This document shows positions 1 through 10,837 of a stretch of DNA of 64,000 nucleotides, one piece after another. The DNA lies in assembly GCA_001687465.1 (NCBI GenBank), contig LVLI01000346.1, positions 62,001-126,000 of the forward strand, in the 5' to 3' direction. Under the pieces are notes generated by a model. The model did not search any database and had not been told where the DNA came from. It worked only from the letters and a program-made list of their open reading frames with translations. Within the stretch, counting starts at the first letter, position 1, and each line of letters begins with the position of its first letter. The stretch comes from Halocafeteria seosinensis (lineage: Eukaryota > Sar > Bigyra > Bicosoecida). The position numbers were made by a program, and so were the translations under genes.

Positions 1-3000
1 TAAGACTACACCGAGTGCCTGGCCTGCTCAAACCTAAGAAGCAGGTGGAATTACCGAAACGTTTTGTGTATGTGTGTGTGTGGAGCGTGCTGTTGGATGA
101 TTATCTCAGTAGTTTAAACGGTTATTGTTATAGCAATAGAGGGTTCATTTCATAGTGTTCTAAACTATATCGAACAGATTCTTAAGTCTAATTCCCCAAA
201 ACCCCGTAGTTTCCGAATAGGTTCGCAGTTATCGATACGCAGTGGTTGCTGGCGCTACATGCGCCTCTTCCTCAAGATAGAGTCACCATACATGTGCTTC
301 CCTGGAGCATTTAATCATATGGGGGATTCAATCTATCAACACTGTACGCAATGACTGAGGCTTCTGCCAGGTACTTCGGGAGCAAACCAAAGCACCAATT
401 CCCAGAACAATGTATTCGGACCCAATCAATCCCTTGGAACTGCATAACGTTTTCAATAATTTCAGCATTCACCCAGATATTTTGAGTGCCATAAGAGTGT
501 TCCAGGGGCTACACAAAGCACACAGAATACTCCCTTCATTATTTGGCCCCCAATGTAACTAGCCTCCAAATAACTAATACGTCAACCGCACTGTTGAAAA
601 TTTTCATCAGTTAAGATAGTGCATATCCGATAGACTGTGTGCTGTAGCAAGTAGAACACTGAACATTCAGGCTGAAATACTTTTTCAACTCTAAGAAATT
701 GGCCGAGAAGCGTGGGCTCGAGGAAGAAACCCCAGGAAGTTGTAGCCGACGCTGGAAAATTTCTTGTAGGGCACTCTATCCTGGGGCGGAACAATATGAA
801 GAATCTCGTGAGAGGGGACGCAGAGGTTACCAACTAGCTTGGTCCAAAGGGTGGTGACGACTCATGATTTAGATAGCATACCACTGAAGCCTCAGGAGTC
901 GTATCCGGTGTCTTCTAAGACTTTCCTCTACGTGCAGACAAAATCAAACCCGTAGTTCCCCAAAAGCGAGCCGCATTTCGCCTAAGTCGGCTGAAATCTT
1001 AAAAGTTTAGTTATCAACAGTGTCAGTAGTGGACATCCAACCACACCAATCCAATCACATAGCGGTGCGCGATAGACAGCCTCTGAATTAGAAACTTTCC
1101 TTTAAGAGCATGCAATAAACCTTCCAATATTGCTTCGATACCTCATGTAGTGGTCAAAAGTATTGTGCATCATTCCCGATATTCAGCAGAACGCGCACCG
1201 AAGCGATATGGATTCGACCAGCAAGAACCAGTTACGCAGACGTACGCCGGGCTACGTGATTCAAAGTATTTACGCTGGCACATTCCCATGACCATCCAAG
1301 TCATTATTCGATCCCATAATCCAGCTTATAACCGTTCGCTTCAGCGTCATGATCAACCCTTAGGTGTTGCGACATTGGTCGATTTTGCTCCCTCAACTTG
1401 AACTTGGCGTTACACGAGCTCCGTCAGTCAGTGCTTGTTCTATTTTTCTCCAAGTGGAAAAAAGAAGTTGACAGGTTTGAAGTATGTCAGTGACTCTAAA
1501 CTACGCGCACTCTTATTTCGGAGCAACTATGTCTGAATCAGGAGTTCGAGCCGCATATCCAATTGCAACCCGCTCCTGCTGACTCTACCGAAATTTGACA
1601 GACGTGAAAAGACCTCGCCGAGACTTTAGCTCAAAACAGTTGACCTACAACTGTCCTTACTTATCGGCTAGCCAATTTTGAAAACTGTATTGGGGTATTG
1701 GACGGTTGAAGCGCTGGGATATGAAACAGCTAAACCGAAAGACGTGTTTCTAGCAGTGAATGGTCTGCCGCGTTCCGCAGTCAGCCTGGACAGCAGCGGC
1801 GGCAGCGGCAGGCTACGGCTATCACCCGCGAGAAGATATACGGCGACTCCCCGATGCATTCTCCCTAACGGAGCCTATAGGAAACGACGTATCCTTGGCT
1901 TCTGCGAACTATCAAGGAGACTTGCAATAGTATCACGATCATTCTTGCTAAGGAAGTGATTCGACGCCTCGGTGGAGTGCCGTGTCTTGCTACAAAGGCG
2001 TAAACTCGTGTCCACCCAATTAAATAAAATGGCATGTAGCGTGGCCATCTTGTGACCGTAGTGTCTGCGCTTATACCTCAGCATGGAAGACGACGAGGGT
2101 TCTCCAGTGCAGCAGTCCTGGCTATCCGAAAGATACTCATTGGGACACTTCTTGAACTTCGGAAACAATTCAGGTCAAGGGGCAGTACCGTGATAAGCTG
2201 ACAGCTAGAAGCAATTGCATCGTTTTCTTGGAGCAGTGGAGAGCAGAATACAGGAAAGGCCCTTAGTTGTAAAGGAGGCGACAGTGAACGCATTACATGG
2301 TGATGTGTACATTTGCAGCGTGAGTCTTCAAAGAAGTCCCAATGGCCTTTCGTCGATACGTTGGAGACGCTAGAGGTCTTATCCTTTCCAACCTTAGTAT
2401 CTACGATCTATAAAGTGTTCTTTGGCTTTATCTGTATCCCCAGGCACGTATCAACGGCGACTGGAATCGCCAACTGTCAGCATTTTGGTGCTATGTGCCT
2501 TCTTCAAAGTGTAGAAACTTGTTCGACAGCGCCTAGAAGTCTGCTCTGCCCGTTCGATAGATATCGGTTAAGGCCCCAGATAAAGTCGATCCAGTTGCGG
2601 GCCAACATCTGATTAAACACTTAACCGGATGAGGCCGATACATGCAATGCTCCTGTTGCTTTTCCGACTGGGTAGTTGTTAGATCGCCGGTTGATGAGAC
2701 GCAGGAGCACACGTTACGGAACCGCTCACAGAGTGGCTCACTGAGACTTGGGCCACCAGTTTGGCGGCAGGATCTTACAAGTCGCACAGGGTTGACGCGT
2801 GGTCGCCAAAACGGGCATGCACTGAGTGCGGGTGACTGGCACCGCCTGGAGACAAAATAGTGGACCACGCTCTTTGATCGAACCAAGCAGCGCATTAGCT
2901 GTTAAAGCCGAGGTATGGTTCGTTGCGTCGAACAAAATTCTGGAGTGGCCATGAATGGTGCTAAAAATTGGCGGCCCAAGCGTGCATTGATGCAGGCAGC

Positions 3001-3752
3001 ATGTCAGCCGCTGTCAGCGTCAATGAGAGTGGCGATGTTGAACAGATAGTGTGGCATTGTTGTCAGTGCTGGTACAAGTGCAAAAAAGGGAGGTGGGGTC
3101 CACTTTGCATTGTGCGTTACACACACACATACATGTATGTGACAGATAGCCCTCTTAACGAGGAGCAGCATGCGTTCGCTTTCAGGCTTTAAAAGGTCCA
3201 GCTGACAGCTTCATGGTGTTTGGATGACTCTAAGTCTCACAGACCAGCATACCGACTGTATACCCTTGCTAGGCAAGTTTCCTGTTTATCAGTTGTGGTG
3301 GCACGGTCCAGCTGGGGAATAGTGCATCTATGCCTGAGGCCCTGAGCTATGGCACCTGGACCTTAGGTAGCGGTGGAAGCAAAAGGACTGAGTGGAGCCC
3401 CTCTGAGCGTACGGTAGAGACTGCCATTATCGTACAAGACACAAGAGACGTCATTCATTCCTGGCTGTTGTACATGCGTGCGCAGTTGTGCATTAAATGG
3501 GAGTGGTGATGGGTATTTAATTTCGGCATCCTCATCCAGTGTGTCATTCACAAAGTCAATGACATAGACAACGCTATACTATAGGAAGTACAGTATGCCT
3601 TCTTACTGTACCTGCAGATAGCTGATCGTCGATAGATACTCGCTCGAGAGATGAGTCGAGGCAGCCCTTGCACTCATAGCTTGCTGATAGAGGACTCTGC
3701 GCCGGAACCCCGGAGAGACCGAGGGAAAACTTCCTGAAATAGTTCGAACGCT
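1..3752. other. gene-free tract
   Basis: I see no gene here. Open frames are short, lie on both strands and resemble no family, and I find no convincing splice-joined coding series. There are short alternating TG runs near 62-82 and CA near 3120-3135. I saw no tRNA or rRNA. It is by far the longest non-coding stretch in a window where other spacers are under about 1 kb, so an unrecognised ncRNA or a fast-evolving gene cannot be excluded. Confidence 0.5.
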
Positions 3753-6700
3753 CTAGGTCCGTGACATATTCATGTCCGTGGTGTCGTCCTCCTCGCCACA
3801 GGTGTCTTCGACGTTAGCAAACTTCTTATTCAAGCCACGTTTCAGAAGGCCCATAAGATCGTCTGCTGGAGGCTCTCCTTTGGGGTCACCTTCCGCAGAG
3901 CTACCTTCTGAGACCCTCTTGAGATTGGCTCTTCTCTCCAGTAGCGCTTCTTGAAACCCTGGCATGTTTTTGGGCCTGCTTGGTGGCGCAGAATTCCGTT
4001 TTGTTTTGGTTTCCTGGTTTCTCTTAGTTTTATTCAGCAGCTCATTCATGGTACTCTTATGAGCTTCATTCTTATTGTTGCTCTGGGAGGACATCTTGCT
4101 CACTATCTGCTCTTGCAGTTGGGAGACAGTTGTGCCGTTGTGCATTTGATCCATTATTAATTGAGCAAGATCTCCAAGCATGTGGTGCCGCTGTTCCTCA
4201 TCCGCATTCTGCAGTGGACGTGACACTTTCTCCCCGGAGAACAAACCTAACATGTTCACGAGCTCATTCTTGTCGAGAGTTACCACCGGAGTGCCCGACG
4301 ATTTGTTCGCGCGGTCTCTCTTAGTACCATGGGGTTGCAAAAATTGATGCTCCAATAGTTCTTCCATTGACGGTCGTTGGCGTGGATCTCTCTTCAGACA
4401 CTGTTGAATTACATCAACAATAGCCTCATGCCCTCCTTGTAACGGGGGAAACTCAATTTCGTACGTGGAATCCGTTATGGAATGAATTTTCTGAATCAAA
4501 GACAAATCAGCAAAAGGAGTCTTACCGTATACCATTTGGTATAAGATGCATCCCATACTCCAAATGTCACTTGCTCGTCCGAGTTTCATACACGACGCAG
4601 AAGAACGGTCTCTTCTACCGGGACCGTTACCGGAAGTGTCAAGGATTGCCTCTGGGCTCATATAGTTAAGAGTCCCCACCTGCGTCTCCCTATAAATGTT
4701 AGTGGTGTTATTAGAAATTGCTTTGGCAATCCCGAAATCAATCAGCTTTAAAGTTCCCTGAACAAACACAAAATTTGCTGGTTTCAAATCCCCATGCACA
4801 ATCCTCGCTTCATGAATGGTTTGAACAGCACGGAGCATTTGTTGCCATACCAAGCGGATAAAATTTTCATCCAATTCAAGCTCCAGCATATGTTCTTCCC
4901 GCTGTCGTTCATCGGGTGGTGTTGGGTTTCTTTGTCTGTTTATTTCCCGTTCTCGTTGGAGCAACCTATTGAGGTCGATTTCTCCAGCCTCCATGACAAC
5001 GCATATTGTTCTTTCTCTCAGATTTACTTCAGAATCGATTAGATGAACAATGTTTGAGTAGCCACGCAACTTATCCAAAAGAGCGATTTCGTTCGTAAAG
5101 TTTTGCACAGAGGAGTCATCCGTCTTCGTCAACTTAACTTTCTTTAGCGCATATATCTCATAGTCCGGTCCCATTACTCGATATACTTTTGATGACCCAC
5201 CTCGTCCAATAATGTTCAACTTAGCGTATCCCTTTCCGTTAACAAATATCTGCTCACGACGTTCTGCAACGAAACAGCTGTTTCCATTTTGTCTCGAATG
5301 TGGTTGCTGACCGTTGTTTTCCATTTCACCGGAGGAATGACTTTGGTATTGGCTGTTACCACTTTCCGTAGAACTGGCGCTACTTCGTGTCGATTCGCTG
5401 ATGCGAGACGCCCGCGAAGTTTTGAAACTGATAACGTTATCCAGGTGAAAACTGTCATCAGCCTTCTCTCCTTCCTGGTTACAATTCCTAGGTATATCTT
5501 GCTCTGGAGGACGCCTGGAAGAATCTTGCTTCGCAGTGACAGTGACCTCTGCATCGCTTCCTTCAGCATCACCATCGTAGGTAGAAGAGGAGTCATCACT
5601 GCATATCTCCATTGCAGCTGTCATTCTTCGAGAAGGCTGTCTCTTGAAAGTGACAGTGTGCGTAGACTCGTCAAGCAAGTTTTCGCCAAGGTTTGGTTCA
5701 TCCGAATCCTCATTCTCAAGTCCGCCATCGCTCTTCTTTTGAAACTTTTCGGAAGCATCTGACGCTTGCGGCTCATCATCTTCCTCTCGGTTTCTTTTCT
5801 TCTTGCCATCAGCCTGTGACTCATGGCGGGGACGACGCTCATTCGAATCTGCACTAGCTGCATGTTTCTTGTCTTGATTCTGCTGGTTCCTACTATCCGA
5901 TTCTGTTGCTTCGGATGGCGATTGTGCAGATTTATGCTGAGTCGAAAATGGATCCCAGTTTTTCATGTAGGCTGGGATTTTAAACTGGCACGTCGAAGTA
6001 GAATCATTTGACTGGTCGTTTTCCTTGTTGCTTTCTTTTACCGGACTCAGTTTACTGGCAAATAAGGACGGGCGGCTCTTTTGCACTTGCGCCGTCGACT
6101 CATTATTATCGTTCGATGCTGCATGGCCTTGGAAGAGTTCGTGAACGGCAGATTCCCTACCAGACTTGGAAGCTGGTACTCTTAATGCTCCCCCAAGCTT
6201 CCTAAAAGAATTCCTAGGGCGCATTTTAGGCAAAATGCCTGTTCTGTCCTTGGATTCTTCCGGCTTTGCTTTTTGTTTTAAGCTTGATACTTTGTTGACT
6301 GAAGAATTGGACATATTGGATTTGTCAGAGAGAGGTGGTCGCTTGATGGTGTTACTGCGCTTCTGTTCTACCGCCACAGACCCTGCTGATACCTCATAAA
6401 GTTTCTCGGCCGTGGATTCAGGAGTCAGATTTTCCAATTCAGTTTTGTCGTCATTCTTGAGCATTTCAGCTAGGTGTTTCAATGGTACCGAAGCTGAATT
6501 GTAAGTCCTACCTAATTGCAAAGTTTTCTTTGCGGTTTCATCATTACCTGCGAGGAAGGGGGCTTGCTCGCCTAGTTAGCATCAGCGGGACTGCTTCCAC
6601 GTGTCTCTTACCTCGGCGAGCCTCGAAAACAGCATAAACAAACCAGAACTCCCATACTCGCTTCGCTGAGCGGTGTCTTTTTATTTCTTTCAGTTTCTCG

Positions 6701-7216
6701 GCAACCTCATCCGTGTCACTGCACACGGGATGAATGTTGTGGATAAATTAATCACCGGCGGAAATATGTTGAGTAGACGCACCTTGTTAAACGAGCATCG
6801 TACAATAAGCATTTTACCCAAGAAGCATCGGTCTTGTATGGTTCGTGTACACTCTGTAAAGCTGTTTGCACTGTATCATATACAAAGCGCCAGTGTTTCT
6901 CATCGTTGGCCTGTCTTGCATCTTCCCAGTCGTGGTGGATCAAGTTCACCCATGCTTGAGGGCAGAATTCCCCACTTTCTTCAGCCCGCTGAAGCAGTGT
7001 CTCTCGATAAGTGGACTCCTTGGACTCTTTCGTAGTATGATTCTCGTCGTTATTTCCACGCTGAAGCTGCTCGGTGTTGTTACTCTTTCGAATCTGATGC
7101 TGCGGTTCCGGATTGCTGTTTTCCTTATCAATCCCCGTGTCCGTCACCAATGGGGCAGTCGGCGGAGCCGAAGTGGGTGGAGGCGGCAACCTTACTCCTC
7201 GCTGTCCCGAGACCAT
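3753..7216 (-). CDS. MPS1: MPS1/TTK dual-specificity spindle checkpoint kinase
   Basis: Kinase that marks unattached kinetochores and starts the spindle assembly checkpoint; some homologues also act at centrosomes. Three exons: 7216-6783, 6718-6612, 6547-3753, joined by 64-nt introns, giving 1111 aa. Residues about 85-195 match the Bub1/Mps1-type TPR region (WVNLIHHDWEDAR, WEFWFVYAVFEA). A long Ser/Asn/Asp-rich disordered middle follows. The kinase domain is at about 617-915: glycine loop IGRGGSSKV, catalytic HGDLKPANF, DFG as DFGIAKA, and the MPS1-like VGTLNYMSPEA. HGDLKPANF corresponds to the HSDLKPANF typical of MPS1, which separates it from other kinases. I start at the ATG at 7216; an in-frame stop lies just upstream. 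The C-terminal 200 aa are charged and unstructured. Confidence 0.93.
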
Positions 7217-8097
7217 TTTCGTGGAGGAGATCACTCTTTCTTCCTATCAAGGCTCGTTTGGGAGAGCTCCTCCAAGAAAGCGCGCGCGCAATTTGGCGTA
7301 CAAGTACGGTCGTATCTATCTAGTTCTCGTCAGTGTCACTTACCTGCTATTATTTACAATAACTAAAGGAATTCCTAATCAAATCGAACACTGTACTACT
7401 AGTGACTGTAGTCAGGATTATTTACCTCTGTCATTCGGCTGAACCAGGCATTAGAGTTTGTGAACTTGCTGCCGATACTAACGGCTGCACAGCCGCTGCA
7501 GGAGGTAGTCACTGTTAGTCAGTAGTTCTGAAATTGTGCTCATTTTTTTCCTTGTGGGAATTTATCATGTCGACCCCGAATTAGTGTTTCTATTGGTGAA
7601 GACGGATGCATTGTTGGCTCTCACCGTGAGTCTCACGGGTGTCCAGAATCAGACAATGTTGAACTGAAGTACCAATGCCAAGGACTTCTTATGCTCAGCT
7701 GGGAGGACTTTAGCGTTCCCCGTAGCTCTCGTAGGCAAAACTTAAGCCAGCGACTGCTGATTGACGCCTATGTCCTCAATTAATATCAATGGAAGTTTAA
7801 ATGCCCTACCGACAGGGTATACGGTTTGGGAGAAATGGGGCAAATTGTACAATTCCGAGTGGAATCTTTGTGCAAATTGTGCACTTATACGCTTCGAATA
7901 TTTCATCATGATGTTTCTATTTGCCTAAGTGTTACTAGTAGTGACAGTGGACTCAGAGACTTAGACTTCCTACTTCCAGTGGCCACTGGATGCATACGAG
8001 CTTCACAAACCCATTTCAGCGGTTGGCCATTACTTCATGTCGATGGCGCTGTATAGGTACTCCCCAAAATCATGTCAATTAGACCTCACAGAATTCT
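7217..8097. other. intergenic, divergent promoters
   Basis: About 880 bp between the divergently transcribed MPS1 and lysA genes. It should hold both promoters. I see no conserved element or small gene that I can support. Confidence 0.5.
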
Positions 8098-9470
8098 ATG
8101 GGGGATGCTGACGGAAGTTGGATGGGAATCATGGAGGAATTGCTGCGTACCAATGCTGAATTGCGTGAAGAAGTGGAGGCTCTTATTCAGGAAGAGGGCA
8201 CTGTATACATATACGATCAGGAGGAACTGCTGAGACGAGCTCATTTTCTAAAAAGCACATTCCAGTCCAAGTTCCCATCCTTCCAGAACTATTTCGCCGT
8301 AAAAGCGTGTCCGAACCCTCACATCCTNCGGCTCTTGACCAAACCGCCGATCTCCATGGGGCTGGATTGTTCGAGTTTGGCCGAGCTCGCCCTTGCGGAG
8401 AGATGGGGACTCCATGAAAATTCCAATATCATATTTACTAGCAACTACACCAGCCGAGATGAATTGCTTGTGGCTCTACGGATGGGAGTGATGATAAACC
8501 TGGACGACGTTTCACTGGTCAAGGACCTACACGAAGTTGCCAGCGACAACAATATGCCGTTTCCAGAATTCTTATATTTTCGAGTAAATCCAGGTACGAA
8601 TTCTTTCTGCTTGGTCTACAGCAATACGTTTGGCCACTAAAATTGCAATTGTATTCAGGAATGGGAAGGACTGATTCCAGTACTCAGTCGAACGTGCTTG
8701 GGGGCTCCACAGCAAAGTTTGGGATACCCAAAGAAAAATTGAGGGAGGCAATATCTGAAGCATCATCTCACGGATGCAAGAGATTTGGTCTGCATGCAAT
8801 GACAGGCTCAAATATTCTCGAAAAAGACTACTTCACAGACGTACTCCGTTGTCTATGTAGCATCATTGAAAACCTGGGGACCAATTTCGAAGAGTTGAAT
8901 CTTGGAGGAGGGCTTGGGGTACCGTATCTACCTTCAGAGGCTGAAATTGATTTGAGCGGGATGGTAAAGGAACTGTATTCCGTGATGAAAACGGAGTTTC
9001 CCTCATTGGGAACAGAGGCTCATGTGTGTATGGAGAATGGAAGATACGTGACTGGACCCGCTGGCTATCTTCTCACCCGTGTCCAAGTAATCAAGAAAGC
9101 ATTCGGGGAAAAGTTTGTTGGAGTAAACGCGTGCATGTCAAACCTTATGAGGCCAGGAATGTACTCAGCCTATCATATGATAGTTAACCTATCCAGGTAC
9201 CCAAGCTCCTCCGATCAAGAGCAAGTGAATGTAGTAGGCAACCTTTGTGAAAACAACGACTGGTTTGCAAGAAAAAGAACCATTGGCCGTTGCGAAGTGG
9301 GAGATTTATTGATGATAAAGGATGTCGGGGCTCACGGTCATTCTATGGGATTTCAGTACAACGGAAAACTGCGATCTGCTGAGTATCTACTAACCAAGCC
9401 TACAGTGTCGGCACTAAAGCGTATAAGACGTAAAGAAACATTCGAAGACTACGTGGCTACCATTACTTGA
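8098..9470 (+). CDS. lysA: diaminopimelate decarboxylase
   Basis: PLP enzyme that decarboxylates meso-diaminopimelate to L-lysine, the last step of the DAP lysine pathway. Exons 8098-8593 and 8659-9470 (65-nt intron) give 435 aa, the usual length. The PLP lysine is Lys69 in YFAVKACPNP. DCSSLAEL follows, and the C-terminal CENNDWFA...GAHGHSMGFQYNGKLRSAE block is the fold-III signature of LysA rather than of ornithine or arginine decarboxylases. Base 8328 is an N, making one residue after PHI ambiguous. The N-terminus begins close to the enzyme core, with no clear plastid or mitochondrial presequence, so a cytosolic location is inferred. It converges on the PCD gene with only 74 bp between stops. 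Confidence 0.9.
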
Positions 9471-9544
9471 GCTATTTTGGAAAATATTTTGCCCGGCTGC
9501 TGTTTTATTGTACAGAGCGGAGGCCACTACATTGTTGTACCTGA

Positions 9545-10309
9545 CTACTCTTTGTGTCCTACTTCGGTAGCAGCTTTGTCCATCGCTTCCGCCATATCGA
9601 TATCCTGTGACCTAGAAAAAGAGCATTTAACTGGAAAAAGAAAGTTCAAAGCTCAGCTATACACTACTTACGTTGATGGACAATCCGCCGCAGTCATGGG
9701 TAGAGAGTGTGACCTGTACCTTATTGTACACGTTGAACCATTCCGGATGATGCCCCATCTGCAAACAGTCATGAAGAAGCGCTAACCACGAGCATGTTTT
9801 CACGCGGTGAGAGAAAATGCAACGTCTTACTTCTTCGGCTTTTGTCGCCATTTTGCTCATGAAAGCCCAAGCCTGGTTGAAGTCCGTAAAATTGAACTCA
9901 CGGTGGATAGCATCCCGGCCCTCCACCTGTTGAACTAAAGCCCGCAACAAAATAAAATGTAATCTCCACAACATCGTGATACAATGTTTCTCGTACCTGC
10001 TTCCACTTTTGAATCCTTTGGAAGTGTTTCTGCCGCTCTTCCTCCGTTAGTTTCGATGGACCTGTAGAACACCGGAAAAATTGTTCCTTCCCCGTAAGAA
10101 GATTGGCTGCACTTCTCCGAATACATACGCGCCGCTGCCGAGAAAGTTCGCTCGTTAATTTGTGCCAGATATGCGTGCTCTTGAGTAGAGCCTAGTGTCC
10201 GTGTCGCTGCAGCTTGCCTCAGAGGAGGCTGTATCCGGCAAGACACGCGCTGGCCAGACGCAGACACCATCATGGCATGAATGCTACGGCGCATTCGCAG
10301 AGCCGCCAT
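9545..10309 (-). CDS. PCBD: pterin-4a-carbinolamine dehydratase, organelle-targeted
   Basis: Dehydrates 4a-hydroxy-tetrahydropterin, recycling pterin cofactor after aromatic amino acid hydroxylases. Five exons: 10309-10129, 10061-9997, 9926-9831, 9758-9672, 9604-9545; introns 67-72 nt; 162 aa. The C-terminal 100 residues match the family throughout: [19 protein letters not shown], the active-site block [14 protein letters not shown] and [10 protein letters not shown]. The first 60 residues are Arg/Ser/Ala-rich and almost free of acidic residues near the start, which looks like a mitochondrial (or plastid) targeting peptide; the targeting is inferred. I chose the ATG at 10309 because the frame upstream has no other ATG. 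Intron phases 1, 0, 0, 0 all restore the family alignment. Confidence 0.88.
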
Positions 10310-10837
10310 TTTCCGTCCACAAGTCAATTGTCAAACTGTAGCTAGTTTCGTCTGAAATCCGGCTGGAAACCGACTATCATTAACCCTTAAACACTCGGTA
10401 CAACTGCTCCGTCGCTATCGAGCCTCCCGACCTTCACAAGTCGCTTCCGAGAATTGGGATGTTCTCTGTCGTCTTAGCGCAAGCGAATCACGCAAGCGTA
10501 TTCCACCAAGGGGTAGGGAAAGAACGATACTCTACGTTGTTGCAACTATCGATGAACAGACTCTCTATGGGACTTGATAAAAAACACACTCAAACAGATT
10601 CTTAGAACTGAAACAAAAGATTGCCTTGTATTGACCTAAAAAGCTGGCTGATTCATCTTGCTGCTAACCCAGTTCTACCAATTGCTACAGGTCCCAGTGT
10701 TTGGTAAGATTAGATAACATCTCCCGTAAGGGATTGTTGGGAGCCCCCGGGCAACTTGTTCGCCCAGCCAATAGCTCTTCTCTGGAACTGCAACTGTGGG
10801 ATCCGCGCGCGGCTTTGGAATCATATCGTGAGACACG
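10310..10837. other. intergenic, divergent promoters
   Basis: About 530 bp between the divergent starts of the PCD gene and the 851-aa orphan. Nothing specific recognised. Confidence 0.5.

Noticed and set aside
2533-2895. 120-codon minus-strand frame in the left tract
   Set aside because: Cys/Arg/Ser-rich, with overlapping frames open on the other strand, so most likely chance.
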